NCBI GenBank assembly: GCA_958295665.1
Contig: OY282558.1
Location: 22,195,409-22,259,408 of the forward strand
Origin: Tipula vernalis
Taxonomy: Eukaryota > Arthropoda > Insecta > Diptera > Tipulidae
Length of the DNA: 64,000 nt
Direction: 5' to 3'
The notes below the pieces were generated by a model. It did not search any database, was not told the origin of the DNA, and saw only the letters and a list, made by a program, of their open reading frames with translations. Below, in pieces: positions 23,101 through 38,100 of the stretch. How positions within the stretch are numbered: position 1 is the stretch's first letter; every line of letters begins with the position of its first letter. Both the position numbers and the translations under genes were made by a program.

Positions 23101-26100
23101 ATAAAATCTTAGGATTTAAATTCAAACTAGTGCATCAACCTTAAGGCGCTACTTTACCAAATAAAAACATCAAATTTGATGTCGTCATTTAAATGTGTCT
23201 AAAGTTACATCTAAAATTGTGTAAATTTAGACTATTAACGGTTGGATTAGTACGAAATGTGCCTCTAGCGGAAAAAAATATAATTGGGACAAGGCACAAA
23301 TGTCACGTTTGAATTTATGACAATTTGTTAGTGTAATTGAGTGCTCAAAAATCCCATAAGAAAATGAAAATCACATCAAATCACCTTAGTTCTCAATGGC
23401 TGTTTGATTACTATCTACATCATTAATGAAACGTCAAAAAACTGCATTGGCCTAATTGAAAGAAAATCCGCTAGATGGATTCCGTGATACTCCAATTGAT
23501 AATAAGTTTTATCTGAACGGTATGAATTTAGGGTTTCTCAAAACGGGATCCCGTTGTATCTCAAAAATGTAATCGGAAATCCTCGGGTTTCGATTTTTGT
23601 TTTATATATCTACTATTTTAACTCTGTAACCGCATAGGAATAATATATTACAGTAAAACTTTCCTCTAAGAGACTTTTGCTTAAGAGGCAAAGTTTATCC
23701 ATCAAAAACATTTTCTTAGGAAGGAACTTGGAGGAATTTAGGAAATGGAATTCTAAAATCTAAATCTACCTTATTGGCCATATTCCAGAACTTTTTCTAA
23801 ATATCATTTTAGAATCCCATTTCCATCGTACAAATCGGATTTCATCATAATCGGTTAGGAAATAGCCAAGTTCCTTCCTAATTGAACACACCCCAAATGT
23901 TCATTAATGTGGACCATAATGGAACTGAATTTATTTTCTTTATTAATAAATTTTCTACATTCGGATCGAACGGGTATTCGGAAATAAGAGAAAGGCTGAT
24001 CCCAAACTAGTCGCTCAAACCCTGTTTTTCTGTAATATATTATTCCTATGCTATGGTTATTGAGTTACATAATATAAACTAAATTAAAAATTGATCGAAA
24101 ACCGGGAAATCCCAGAAAATCCTACTTTTGACAAACCCTAGGTGTGATGATTTATTATGGTTTATTTTATTTCCGATAGGCATCGTATTCCTTACTTTTC
24201 CTATCGTCATCGTCAATCGAAATTTTGTTTGTTTTACTTTACGTTTTGCGTAAATTTGCCGTGTATGACATCTACTTAATTAAGCGAGAATTAAAAATGC
24301 ACGATAAGTAGTTGAGTCCTAAACCATTTTTGATTAAAACAGGAAAATTTCTCGATAAGTTTAATTTTTCGCATATCAATATAAAGTCTTAAAATTAATT
24401 TTTTTAAATGATTTATTAACCACTAGAAAACTTCTACAAACAAAACCATACATACAACTTTTGCAGTTTAGTAAAAAAAGTTATAAAATGTGATTTGCGT
24501 GTAAATGGTTTTCGTCAAAAATCATCAAATTTGAAACGTAATTACGGAATTTTAAAAATCATTAATCAAATCTTTAACTTTGTTACAGAACAACAATTTA
24601 ATCGGTTCCTTAGCGAGTGTGGCCAAAAAACGATTTGTTCGATACTCTCTTTTTGGTAAACTCAATAGAATGGAACCCTGAATCATTGGCGTTGCCATTT
24701 TAATGATTATTGCTTTGAACATTTTCCGAATGAATGAATATAGATTCGTTAATAGTCGAATGAATATAGATTCGTTAATAGTGATTGTTTTGACAATACA
24801 GATGGTTTTGATTTCTTAGAAAACTGAAGTGTATAAAGTTGTGGCTCGATATAAATGCACCTTAATAATGGATGTGAAGTTTTCCACAAATCCACAGATT
24901 CTATATATGTATTAGTTTCACACTGCTAAACTAAATTCCAATTGGAAAAATTACGATTCATATTAAAATACTTAGTACTAAAAATGTAATTTCATTACAA
25001 AATCTTTCGAATAAAAGTGATTTCCTGTGAAAGTAAGACCATTCAGAGGCAATGTTAGTGGAATTTAGTCAAAATAATATATGGACCATAAAAAAATGAA
25101 TCCAAACCATAGGCAAGTGGCGTAAATGACATTTAACAATTTTTAGTCTTAATCGCCAGAAAAAATGTCTAATTTAAATTAATTCCTGGTTTAAGAAATC
25201 GTTAATCGGGATAATGGACAACAGTTTTAAGCAGCTACTCCATGTACTATCGGATCCCAAGTTCAAATATCTAGTAGTAGGTATTAACGGTCAATGAACG
25301 ATTTTACACGAAATCTCAATTAGTACCTAAAGTTTACAGACGAATTTATTCCCCTGGATAGGAGGTAGTTTTTGAGCTCGATGGATGGAGTAGTAGGCCA
25401 ACTACTACATGTACTATCAGAAAGTGAATTCAAATCTCTGGCAAGGGGTGCTAAGGCCTATTATCAGTTTCAGCTAAAATCTCAATACCTAGAGTTTCCA
25501 AACTAATTTATTCCCCTGGATAGGGGTAGGTTTTGGGCTCGATGAACGGAGTAGTAGCTCAGCTACTACATTTACTATTGGAAAGTGAATTCAAATTTCT
25601 GGCAAGGAGTGCTAAGGCCAATTTATCAGTTTCATATCCATATTCATCAATAATTATTTATATTTTCTAATTGCTGGGTTCCATTTAACGTGGCAAAGTA
25701 CACACAAGTACTTCTGACTGCACGCAGCTACTCTTGCTAAATTTTATGAGTAGTTTGCTTTTTGAATTTATGGCGATTTCGTTACCAGAATATTTAGTAC
25801 AACTAATTCTAATTATTTTAATGCAATAATAATGTTTAAAAACAAAATTTTAATGCAATAATAATGTTACGTAATTAATTATTAATTATTTAAAAAATCG
25901 AGTCTCAGACATTTTTACAAAAGTAAAACACACGCTCTCTTTTAAGTAAAACCAAATATTTCAGCACTTAGCAGAAACATTGTGTAGTAAATGTAGTACA
26001 TATGCCCTAACAGAGATGTCACCATATCGACATATTATAGACACATTTATTTTGATTGCATAAAACAAACAAATGTATATTAACTTATATATGATAAAAT

Positions 26101-29100
26101 AGACGAGGTCGTAAGGTGATAAAGTGGAGTGAAGAAGGTCTGGAGGTCGAATCTAAGCAAAGCCAACGAAAAATTTGTTTTTAGATTAAAAATTTTGAAT
26201 TGGGGATAATCCGAGAAGATTAATCGATTAAAATAAAAAAAAAAAAAAAATTTTTGCTTAAAAAAAAATAAAGTCGGAAGTTTGAACAATCGAACTACAC
26301 ACCTTTCGCACACCACTCCTTCATCTTACCACCCAACCACTCATCTAATTTATAGTCAGTTTTTCGTTTAAATACTGATAAATTCGGACTTGGTGAAAAA
26401 TCGCATACAAATTTTTGTTATTTTACCAGGCGAACAGAATTTAAAAAACAACATAATTGTCAGCAACGTGACATTATTTTGTATCAAAGCGTGCTACTTC
26501 AAGTTATGTGACACTTGAACATACAAAATAAAGTTATATTGCTGACAATTCTACCTTCTTGTAATTTCTGTTCGCCTGTTAAAATGACAAAAATTTTTGC
26601 GATTCATCTGTCAGCTTTGCAGCCAAGGCTCTCTATAAGTATCAATATCAATGTTACAACTTGTTTTTTCTTGTAGTCACCGATTTCATTAATGATTGGA
26701 TAGTACCCTATTCAGCTACGCCAATAATGTTGATTGGTGGTGGTGCCTTTTCCTTAATTTTGGTAGGGTTGGTTTTCCTGTTCTGGTATATTTTGCTGAT
26801 TTTGATTTATACCTAATTTTGAAGTTTGGTTTAAAGATACAATTTCTGGATATATCATAATAGAAAAATACAACTCGGTTTTGCAGTTAAAATTGGAAAA
26901 ACGAGTAAATCGAATTTTATTTGAAATACCGAAAATTATCGATCATCAAATTCAGATTTTAACTTTTTGATCTTCGTGATCGGCGAAATTGTCTTTAAAT
27001 TTAAAAACTAATACAGTGAAATCTCTTTATAACGAATTTTTATTCGCTAAAATGGGAATTTTGTTATAGGGAAAATGGAAATGCACTATCGCTAACCGAA
27101 TGGGTTTTTAGGAAGTAAATTAAGAATATTTCACATTTCCATAAATTCATTACAACGAAATTCCAATATGGCGAATTAATGAAAAAAAGCATGCATCCAG
27201 AGTGCTACATTCATCTACATATTTTTAAAAGCACTAAAAATGTAGAGGCGTCATGTTGTAGTGGGACTTAAAATTGTAGTCTATATTTATCTAGATATTT
27301 TTTCGTTTGAGTGAAATATTCTACATTTTAGAATATTTCAAATGTAGGATCTACCTACGCTGGATGCACCCAATGTAAACAATAGCGGCTTTCAAATAAA
27401 CCACCGGAAGTACTTATAAGTTACTAAATTAACTACTCTAGCTATTTTTTATGAGTACAACTACTACAAGCAGTTATGTCAACATTCTCCACGAGGTCAT
27501 ATTTGTCATTAATTTACAACAATAACGCGTACATAAACGCGTATAAAACAAATAAAGGACAATTTCACGAAAAAATCAAATCATAAACTGAACTAGTAGG
27601 TGCACTATTTGTGTAAAACGCCTAAGCATTTTTTACGGGGGAAGAGTAGTTCCGAAAAATATGTCGTTTCGCAACCTACTATGATTTTGAATTGTTTTAC
27701 TATATAGCCGACCAAAAAAAAAATCAAAAAACCGGAGTGAGTCATGGAAAATGTATTCACGTCGATTCAATGAAATCTTCTATTCTTCTTGAAAAATCTT
27801 CTTCAATCAAATAGAAGAATTCAAAAATAGAAGATTCTTTTATTTTGCTATTCAGTGTAGCAGTGGGATTCTACTCTTCTATTTTTATTAAGGAAAGTTC
27901 GAAATCGAATTTTTTTTTCTTCTATTTTTGATGTAAACGTCAAAAAATTTTATTACCAAAAAGCAACAGCTGTGAATTTGTGATAAATATTTTTAGCAAT
28001 AGAGCTTATTGTGAATATGTGAATATATAGTAAAAAATCGAAATACTTTATTTTTAAAAATGAATATATTTATTTTAATGAAATTTTAATTATTTATTAC
28101 AAATTTTTTAAATTACTCGCATATTGGTCTCGAATTTGATACCCTAAATTGCGCCATTGTATTCTATTAATGGAGGTATCAATTTCCGATGTTTCATTTG
28201 AAAATTCCTCGTTTGCGAATTCTAAGCCGTCGAATTCAATTAATTCTTCAGCATCTATTGCTATAGCATTCAAAAACTTGTTGTGTAATGCAAAATATAT
28301 CATATATCATTTGGGCTGGTTTCTTAGGGGGAATATGCAGAACCCGATGGCGTAACAAAACATCGAAATCTACCTTTCAATTCCCCCAAACAAGCTTGAT
28401 AGCTCCCTTGCCCATAAAAATCCAAAGTAGCTAGCACCTAAAAAAATAAGACTCACATATGTACCTTCTATTTGCATTTTAAACTATTTCATACAAACTT
28501 GTAATTTAAATGGTATTGAGTGGAATCGACATTTTGCTGCTAACTCAGATATCAATGTCACAACATTTCCCTTTTGCAAACGAAAATATTTGTGGAATAC
28601 ACTGTCAGGAAGCTCAAAAGGATCCCCGTTCATTCTTATGTTTTTCAGTCTCATTTTTATTCTTATCTAAAAAAATATATTTAATTACATTTTTTTAAAC
28701 AACTAATAGATTTCCTTACGTAGCAATGCGCGTTTGGCGGTTTCTTTCCCTTTGCATTAAATAAAAATCCATTTTTTAAATTAATTTTTTGATTTAATCA
28801 GAAAAGACGGAAATAAAAACACAATCATACAAGAACACAACTCGCTTTTGATAAAAATCGAACAAAAAATATTTCTTCTTATCATAAAAGTCGCATTTGT
28901 ATGTCTTTTATTTTTATTAAAAGTCTTCTATGCGAAAAAATCAAAAAATTTGCTTTTTTAAATGTGGAATAGCAATTCTTCTATTTTTTCCTTCTATTTT
29001 GACATTTAATAATTTTCATACAAAAGTATAGAAAAATAGAAGATATTGAGAATAGAAGATGTACATTGAATCGACGTGATTATTTCGACTTTGTCGTTCA

Positions 29101-32100
29101 ATGAAACGTTTTCTCTAATTCAATAAAAATTCGATCAAACGTTCCGCAAATAATTTGTAAAATTTTGGATCGAAGTCCTTGAATCCTTGTGATCAGGTAA
29201 TATAGAAACAGGTTTGCCTAGCAACCTTTGGTTTGGTTAGACAAAGCAGATTTTTAAGTACTTTATAGGTAAATACGAAAAAGCACAGTTTGCATTCTTC
29301 TTTTCGATGAATGGTACTACTCGTTCCTAAATCCCCGCACTTAAGAACATTATCCACCCTCCGATTTTCATTTCTTCTTTCAGCACCAATGAATTTTGTA
29401 ATTACAAAAAAATACAAATTCTAGATTACTAATTCAATTTGGTACATAAAATGCTAATGCGAAAAAGCACACAGAATTTTTTTTATGTAAATATGCTATT
29501 TGTTGTTGTTATTTTTGGTGTACATTTAAATAAATAAATAAACATTAAAAATAAATTTAACCAATATAAAAACACAAAAGCAAATAAATTTTGAATTCAA
29601 ATTTTATTCATTCCGGTCTTGGTACACGAACAATCTACTCAACCAGAAATAATTAATTTCCTTAAGAGTGTAATTGTCAAGACTTTTGATTTGTTGTTTT
29701 TGTGTTTTTTTGTTTGTATTAAGTTTTAATCCTTTTATATAATCTTTAAATTAAATAATCGACATGAGGTCGTGTTATCATTGTTACAGAATTACAATAT
29801 GTACTTAACCTGTTTGTCGGCCATTGATATGCCACACTAAATCATAATAATAAAAATAAATGAAAAAGACGGATATCCTTTTTGAAAACAAACGAAAACT
29901 TGAGAAATTTTAAATTTTTTTTCTACTACAATTTTGTGTAACTTGTGGTGGCAACAACAAAAAATTTTGATGGCAAGAAAAAGGATCGAAATTCACAAAA
30001 TATGAAAAGTTTGGCAATAAATATTTTGGAATGACAGATGTAGAAAAAAAAACAAAATGAAAATTCTTGGTTTCTAACAATAAATTAAATTATTTGTCCT
30101 TTCTTCTTTTGTTTATGTAATGTAATGTATTAATACTTTGAGTTCTCAGTAATTTAATTAATATTAAAATTTATTTTTGCTCATCTTATAAAAAAAATCT
30201 AAATTAAATATTCTTCAAGTACTTACCCTGTCATATAATGAGAAAACTTTTTCAATATCTTCTTTAGTTAATTTAGCAGCACCCTGAAAAAATTTTAATT
30301 TTCAATTAAATAAAATCTTGTTTACATTTTATGATATGTTCAGACAGAACAGAAACTGTGTGAGTTCTGTTGAATAGTTTTCGATATAGTTTTTATTTGT
30401 TAGAGTTTGGAAAATGAGAAACAAAATATTTTTGTTTTTGTACATAACTTAATTGGTTGTAATTACTGCTGAATATACCGTTCGACTCGAGATTCGATAA
30501 ACGATGCGATGAGTAAAAAGTTAAATGAAAATTTTGGAAAAGTTTTTTTTTTGTTTCTGTGTAATTAGGAGATGTGAGCGTATGTGCTCTTTGTTCACAG
30601 AACTATAACTTTTCAAAATATGGTGTGCTGCTTGTAAATTAATTTTTAGAGTAAGGCGCACCGATGTTTCATTCTGCAAGTTTATTACTAGTTTTTTAGG
30701 AATATATGGAAGTATATGGGTATGTATAAGGCTGTAATTTCATATTAATCGTTAATTTTTTTTTTGATTTCGTTATGGTTTGTAGATTAGCGTTCTCAAT
30801 TGTTTGCCATGGTGTTAAAAATATGAGAAGTCACGTTCGAAGGCATTGCACTTTCTGAGAATATTGTAATGCCAAACCTCTTAGGAATATTCTAGAAGAG
30901 CTTACTATAAGTATAACGTCAATAGCACAAAGGAAAGAAAGATGGAGCTACTCTGTCAAATATTGCGAAGTATTCGGAAAAACGTTAAAAGGACACGGAA
31001 AATCTCCACATACGTGCATAAAGTATAAAGTTCAACTTACATATTGTGGTCATAACAAGATATAGTTTGTTCACACATAGTAAGGCTTCAAAATGTGATT
31101 GTTACTAGAAAGTAAACGAAGCTTGCAGAATGACAATGTCGATTGATGATTATCCAAAAGAATATGCAAAATGTAATGTGACAACATGCACAGACATTTG
31201 ATCCGGAAGTGTTATTTTTACCAAGGACCGATTCCAGCATACTCTCTAAAGTACTCTAGCGGTCCTATCCAGAATATTCAGTTCATTACACTCTAACTCT
31301 ATAAAGTGTCTTTATTTTTTAGAGCGTTGCATGTTAAACGACATAGAAGAATCTTGGGAAATTCTGTGATACAGGATACAAGCCCCCCTAATCAATACCT
31401 TTAGATGTCATTTTGTTAAAGTTTTGGTAGTATATCGAACAAGTACTTACGTCTCTTGTTGAATATTTTCCACTGAAAGGTTTCTTGGAGGATCCATTTC
31501 GTTTAAATTTTGGTTCGTCAGTATGAGCATCGGCCACAGTAACCTTTGATTTGAGTTCATTCAGTTGAATTGGCTTAAATACTATACCCTGGTATTCTGT
31601 TAAAAGGGACTGCTGGTTGTACTCAACAAATATTCCCGATTGCCATAGTTTAGGGTTTAATATTGGACAGAAAATATAACACACCGTCAGCGTATGGGTG
31701 GTAGAATAAGTAGCTGTAAAACCTACCATTAAAACTTTAAACTAGTAACAAAAATCCATCATCTAGGTTATGCCGCAGTATGGTAAGAAGGTTAATGGGC
31801 TGTTGCGTTTCGCCAGAACTTTCCGGCGATTACGACGATAAATTGAGCAGCTTCATCGTTCTGGCAGGTGTTGTTGATGTGAATGTTGGTATTTTCTCAG
31901 AATTTGTTGCCACTACTGTTGTTGAATGTGGCGGATTTAAACTTTCCTGCACTAGTTACTCTGGTGCCCGTAACAGAAGAAGTACATCGATTACATCTGA
32001 TTGTCGGGTTCTGTCGGGAATTTCAGAATTATACCGGGAAGATCCCGATTGTTTATCGGGTAGTTCTGTCGTTAATGCAGATATTGGTGCAATATGGGTT

Positions 32101-35100
32101 CTGGTCTTAACTCAATAATAGTTGTTGAACAGTCAATGACAAGTCTCGAGACCTATAACTGCTGTGCCAACGCGTATTTAGATTCCATAATTATTTCCGT
32201 ACATTTCATAGAAAATTCGATTTGATGAAAATCACCTTACTATAGATCAGGCGATTCAGAGCTATAAAAATCCAAAATCTGCAATTGTGCTCCGATTGCT
32301 GTTCTTAATACCTCTAATGATAGACCTCAGGACCTGTAAATTTTGAGGCCAATGAGTATTTACGTTCCTTGATTCCATTGAAAATCACCTTACTATACAT
32401 CAGCCGATTCAGAGCAGTAAAAATCCAAAATCTGCAATTATGCACCGATTTCTGTTCTTGATACCTTTAATGACAGGTCTCGAGACCTATAACTGCTGTG
32501 CCAACGCGTATTTAGATTCCATCTCAATAATAGTTGTTTAACGTGATGGCTTTACTTCCTTTACTGCCTAAAGAGTAATTGGAATGGCATGAATATGATC
32601 CATCAGAGGGACTTCGGCTTGTTCAATTCTTTCTACAGTAAGAGATGAAATTGAGAAGGCACGTACAGTCAACTCATCAGAGAACCTTACATTTGTTCCA
32701 TTCTTTTCATCGCACTATCCATGTTAGAATGGACAGAAATAATATCTACCATATAATCCGGGCAGAACCAACGTAAATCGCACTCCATTAACTTTTTTCT
32801 ACTCATATTACTTCATGAAAATATTTGATTGCTCATCGTGATTGTAATTTGTTACGACCAAAATCAGTGCTCTAGCTCTATTATAACTCGTTTTATAGAA
32901 AAAAGTTCTTGGTGTAATTCATTTTATAAATTTTTAAAGCTTAAATTTTTTACTTCACGGTTTGATTCCTTATTATTTGACCAGAAGATACTGAGAAAGG
33001 TTGAGATGACAACAATTTAATGTTTTTAGATAATTTGATTAATTTTGATATTATTTGAAGAATATACGAGTAAGTGGCGCGGCTCTGAGAACAAGTTAAG
33101 CACGGCAGCTTAGTGTAACAGAAATAACAGCTAAAATTTATGAGAGAAACCTAAGATGAAATGTTATTTTCGATCTCGAATTATTCAATGCAAAAGATTA
33201 TAATTATAACAAATTATGCGGAATACCAAATTAAGGAAATAATTAAACTTCATCGTAACTCAATAAAAGTCTTGAAATCAATCCAGATTTATTAATATTT
33301 TCTTCTTCCTGTATTACAATTTTATGAACTTCCCACATAATTTCAACACTCCTTATTAATACAAAAACTTTATAAAATTGCACATGAAACACCGGTAGCG
33401 ATTATGATAATGTAGTATAAATTTTCAATTAAAATTTTCATTTTTTTTATAAAATATTCAAAGCCATTAGCAGCTTATATTTCGTACTTTTTTAATTTCA
33501 TCTTACAAAAAAAAAAAACAAAAAAAACGTCTTATAGGTAGCAGCTATCCGTATGTATATATGTAAATATAATTGCAAAATTCAATTAAACTTTTTCTAT
33601 TTGCAATTTTGTTTCTCATTTTCAAAAAAAATTTTGATTTGTATAACAATATTAGATTAGTAAAATAAATTATTAACAAAAAAAGAAAACAAAATATTAA
33701 ATTAAAAAAGTAAATTAACAAATAACCAAACGAACCAAATAGGATAAAAAATAACAAAACAACGTAACGAAATAAAATTTAATTAAGATTTAAGTTTTAA
33801 TTTAATTAAAAAAATTAATTTTTTTTTTAAGTACATACTTGTACCATGTATAAAATATTCAATTGTCAATAATAAATTGTAATATAAAAACAAGACACTA
33901 ACAAACTTTAAATGCTTATAAATGTTAAGGTCTAGTAAGAAAAAGGAGAAGTCTTACTATATTTTCTTTCTTTTGTTTTTTTTTTGTTTATTTAAAATAA
34001 CAGTGTTATTAGTTATAAGCAGAAAGAAATAGGATTTTCCGGTTTTTAATTTTTTACCGAGAAATCTCTAGAGCGCAAAGTATTACTTTGCTGCTCGGGC
34101 TCGAACTACTGTGGATCGAAACAAATTATATTAGGTATTTTTATGTAATTAGGTTGTGCATAAAAAAATTAAAAACAACAAAAATGTACAACTTTTGTAT
34201 AATTACACTCTGCGAAATAGCTATATGGGACAAAGTAATCTGTACTGTTTTCTTCAAAAGCATTTCGCTGATTTTGTTTTATATTGTATGGAAAATTTTG
34301 TCAATGCTTACTCAACAAACTGAAGTTAAAATATCCGTTCGTCTCTTTCTAACAATACTGTTATGTTGATTTGTTGTTTTTAACAACCGCCAGTTAAAGG
34401 AAATAGCTATATGGGACAAGTGCGTTTTTGATTATAAAATCGTTTTATTTTTAATTTTAATATTATTCTTTTTGTTATTATTTTTTCCCTAATAACAAAA
34501 AAAATTAGGTAACTTAATTATTGTTTACTTCCATTAAAAATATAATTTTTTTAATGACTCAAAATCAATTTTTAAAGAATAGTGTCGCGAGGAACGCAAC
34601 TTTCGGCCGATGAACGTGCAAGGGTCGAATGCTACAGGGAATCTGGTGCTACCATTCGTCATATAGCCACAAAACTAAATAGAAACAAAAATATAATCAA
34701 CAACTTTTTTAAAAATCCCCAAACATATGGCACAGTGAAAAGACCAGGACCAAAGCCTAAAGTTGACGAAAGAGGTAAAAGAGAAATAAGGCGCCTTGCA
34801 GTCAGGAAAAATTTCAGTCCATCCCGAATAAAACGTGATTTGTGTCTCAACGTCACTAAATGAAGGATACAACTGATTTTAAAAGAGGATATTACATAAT
34901 CTGAAATATCTGAATCGGTTGTGTAAACCTAAACTGCTGCCACGCCATAAATTAGCGAGAATGAAATTTGCTGAGAAATTTAAATTTTGGAATGAAGAGT
35001 GGCGATCAATAATTTTTTCGGATGAAAAAAAATTTAATTTTTACGGACCAGATGGATGCCAGAATTATTGGCGAGATATTCGTGAGTCACCTCAAATATG

Positions 35101-38100
35101 TCATTCCCGCAACTTTCAAGGAAGGTCACTTATGACATGGGGTGGTTTCTGCTATCGGGGCAAGACCCCAATTTGTTTTATTTCCCATCAAATGAATGCG
35201 GAGAAGTATGTGCAGTTATTAGACGACACTTTAATAAATTTTGAGGAGGAAATGTACGGTGAAAGTTGGAAATTTCAGCAGGATAATGCGCCTATTCATG
35301 CTGCTAAGTGCACCAAGAATTTTTTTCAATCACGAAATATTCCAGTATTGATGTGGCTTGCTGTTAGTCCGGACTTAAATCCAATGGAAAATCTGTGGAG
35401 CATTCTTAGCCAGGGAGTCTACAAAAATGGACGTCAATTTAATACTTTAGCGGAGCTTAAAACAGTTATTCAAGAAGAATGGGCAAAAATTGACGTTTCT
35501 GTTCTCCAAACTTTAATAAACTCAATGCCACGTCGATTGATGGATGTTATTAATAACAAGGGGAGTTATACAAACTATTAAAATTCACTTATTGTTAGTA
35601 TTTTTATATTACAGAATAAAATAAATGCATTTTAAGTTTTGCCCCATATAGTTATTTCCTTCGACCAATGAGAATAAACTGCTATAAATAACGATACAGG
35701 TACAATGAAAACTAACCGAATTGAAATTTACATGCCCCCTGCATCGGCAAATATTTTGATGTAAATGAAAATAAAATAAGAGTTTGTTTATTAAAAAAAT
35801 TAATTGTCCCATATAGCTATTTCGCAGAGTGTATTAGTGGGGTATCCTTTAATTGTCCCCTTTTACTAAACTACTATTAAAACAGTAAAAACCGAGTATT
35901 ATGTCTATTTTAAAACAAACATCACAAACCGATAATTGTGGAAAGGGGAAGGGGGGGTTTGAACACCGATATATGATACCAATTGATACATCTATTGGAA
36001 TTAAGCAAATATTTTCCAATTGTTGCGCTGTTTAAATATACAGCCCTGTAAAATAATATTCAACAAGTCCAATTATGTATGTTGTGCTGGCAAAAATGAG
36101 TTCATCGTAAAATGAATGATAGAATGAATAATGATGCTTTAGAGATTTTATAAAACAACAACAACAACAACAACAATACAAATACAACACTAGGCACTAT
36201 AAAATAATATAGTTTGAGTTGATTTATTGTTTTTTTGTTTGTTGGTATGTAGGGTATATGAGGGTGCTCTGGCGCTATCAAATAAATTCAATTTGTAATT
36301 TGATATACAAATTTGTACAAAGTGTTGTGTACATCCGGTGACTGTTGTTTTAATTAGAGTTTAGTGCTTTTTTGTTTATGCGGGTGTCGATTAAATCCTA
36401 TTTCTTTCATGCTACTTTCTATCGCTTAAATTAATAATAAACGAGAGTGTAATTTGATTTAACGCAAGCTCTAAAAATGAAAGCTTTCTTTCGATTAAAA
36501 AATCCAATTTTGAAACTCTTTCGTCATGCAATCGCACATATTTACCATGAAATGTAATTGATTTGTTTCGTTAATTTGTGTTTGGCGCTGAAACATGTAT
36601 AGTGGTTTAGTGGTTTCCTTCCCGTGGAAATTGGCTATAATTCTATAACAAGCGAAATAACGATGAATCTTGTTAAATTATCAAATTAGCAGTGGCACGC
36701 GAAGTTTTTTTTTTTGTAAACAAATTTACACTAACAAGTCAAATTATACAAACTGTACTTGTAAAATACTCGTAAATCTTACAAAACTGAATTTATACGA
36801 TACATTTATTCTCTACAATTCGATATCAATATAAACTGTCACAATATTTTCGTTTCTCTCCTCCAATTTTCCAATTTAATTCAGTCGAATGAAATACATT
36901 TGGGATCTGAGTCTAGCAAACATATTTTATGTGAGGGTTGAATGAATTAATCTATCGTCTTTTTTTTTGGTTTTGTGTATATGTGGAAAATTGCGTATGG
37001 CTGTTATGTAAAATTCTTTTGATGATGTAATTGGTTCTTTATTATGTTATGTCTTTTTGTTAAGAAACGACGAAGGACTTAATTATATGGAAAACACACA
37101 AACGTTTCACTTTGATGAAAATTCTAAGTAATTGGTACAACATTAAGTTGGACGTAATAATTTTACAGATGAATAATTTTTGGCACGTGTAAAGCTGGTG
37201 AATAAAACTCAATGTGGGGTGAGCAATCTATTTAAGAAGAAAAATGTACAATAAAACTTCAGTCCCCAGCGGCGCTATGGCCACGCAAATGTGCTTAGCG
37301 AAGACACGGATGGATTTTCCCACGGATGCGACTAAAGTGAACTTCGGAACAATTCTACACAAAAGAAAGATGTTTTAGCGCACTTCCGAGCAAGGGCATT
37401 TTACAATTCGGAAGTTGGAGGAGCTTGACAAAAAAGAGTTCTTTTACTCAGTCTAATTATGAAAAGGAATTATGCGAGCACCACAACTGGCGCTCCAAGA
37501 GAAAAGTCAAGTGGAGAAGATAAACGTCATCAAATTTTTGTTATTACCAAGCTTCCCCGAAAAAAGCCCGAAAACTTCGGTGCAAATAGATCGAGAATGG
37601 TGGTTGTATTTGTTAATCGTGTCAAATGTAATTGGGGCGAATAAAATTGTTTGAGCTAAAACCAAAAATTAAGATTGGATTTTTCGATCAGATGAGATTA
37701 ATTGCTATGTCTTAAAGTCAGCGCCTTTGAAATAATTGAGTGACTCAATCTGGAATTGTAACCCTAATTAATTTTCCAGCACTCTAGATTTGGCTCCAAC
37801 ATAGCTCAAATTTCAGCGGCTCTAGTTTATATTAACCTTCGTGTTAATGCAACGGGACGCGACTATGTTACGATACATGTACATAGATATATTCTACATG
37901 GATAGAAAAAGTTGAATATTAAATTAAAATTTTGACTTATTCCGACTAGAGCTAATACTGCTTGCGAGCCTTCTACATGGAGGCATTATCATTTAAGTCA
38001 AATTTAGTGAAGTTAGAGGAGAGAAAGAAACCGGTAAATATGGCCAATAATTGTTGTCTTAAGTCGACTTAGACGATTTTCCTTTGTGACCACAGGACCA

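Noticed and set aside
31780..32118. Plus-strand ORFs of 112 and 75 codons
   Set aside because: The Ser/Thr/Pro-rich minus-strand reading looks more like real former coding sequence; the plus-strand frames show no motif.
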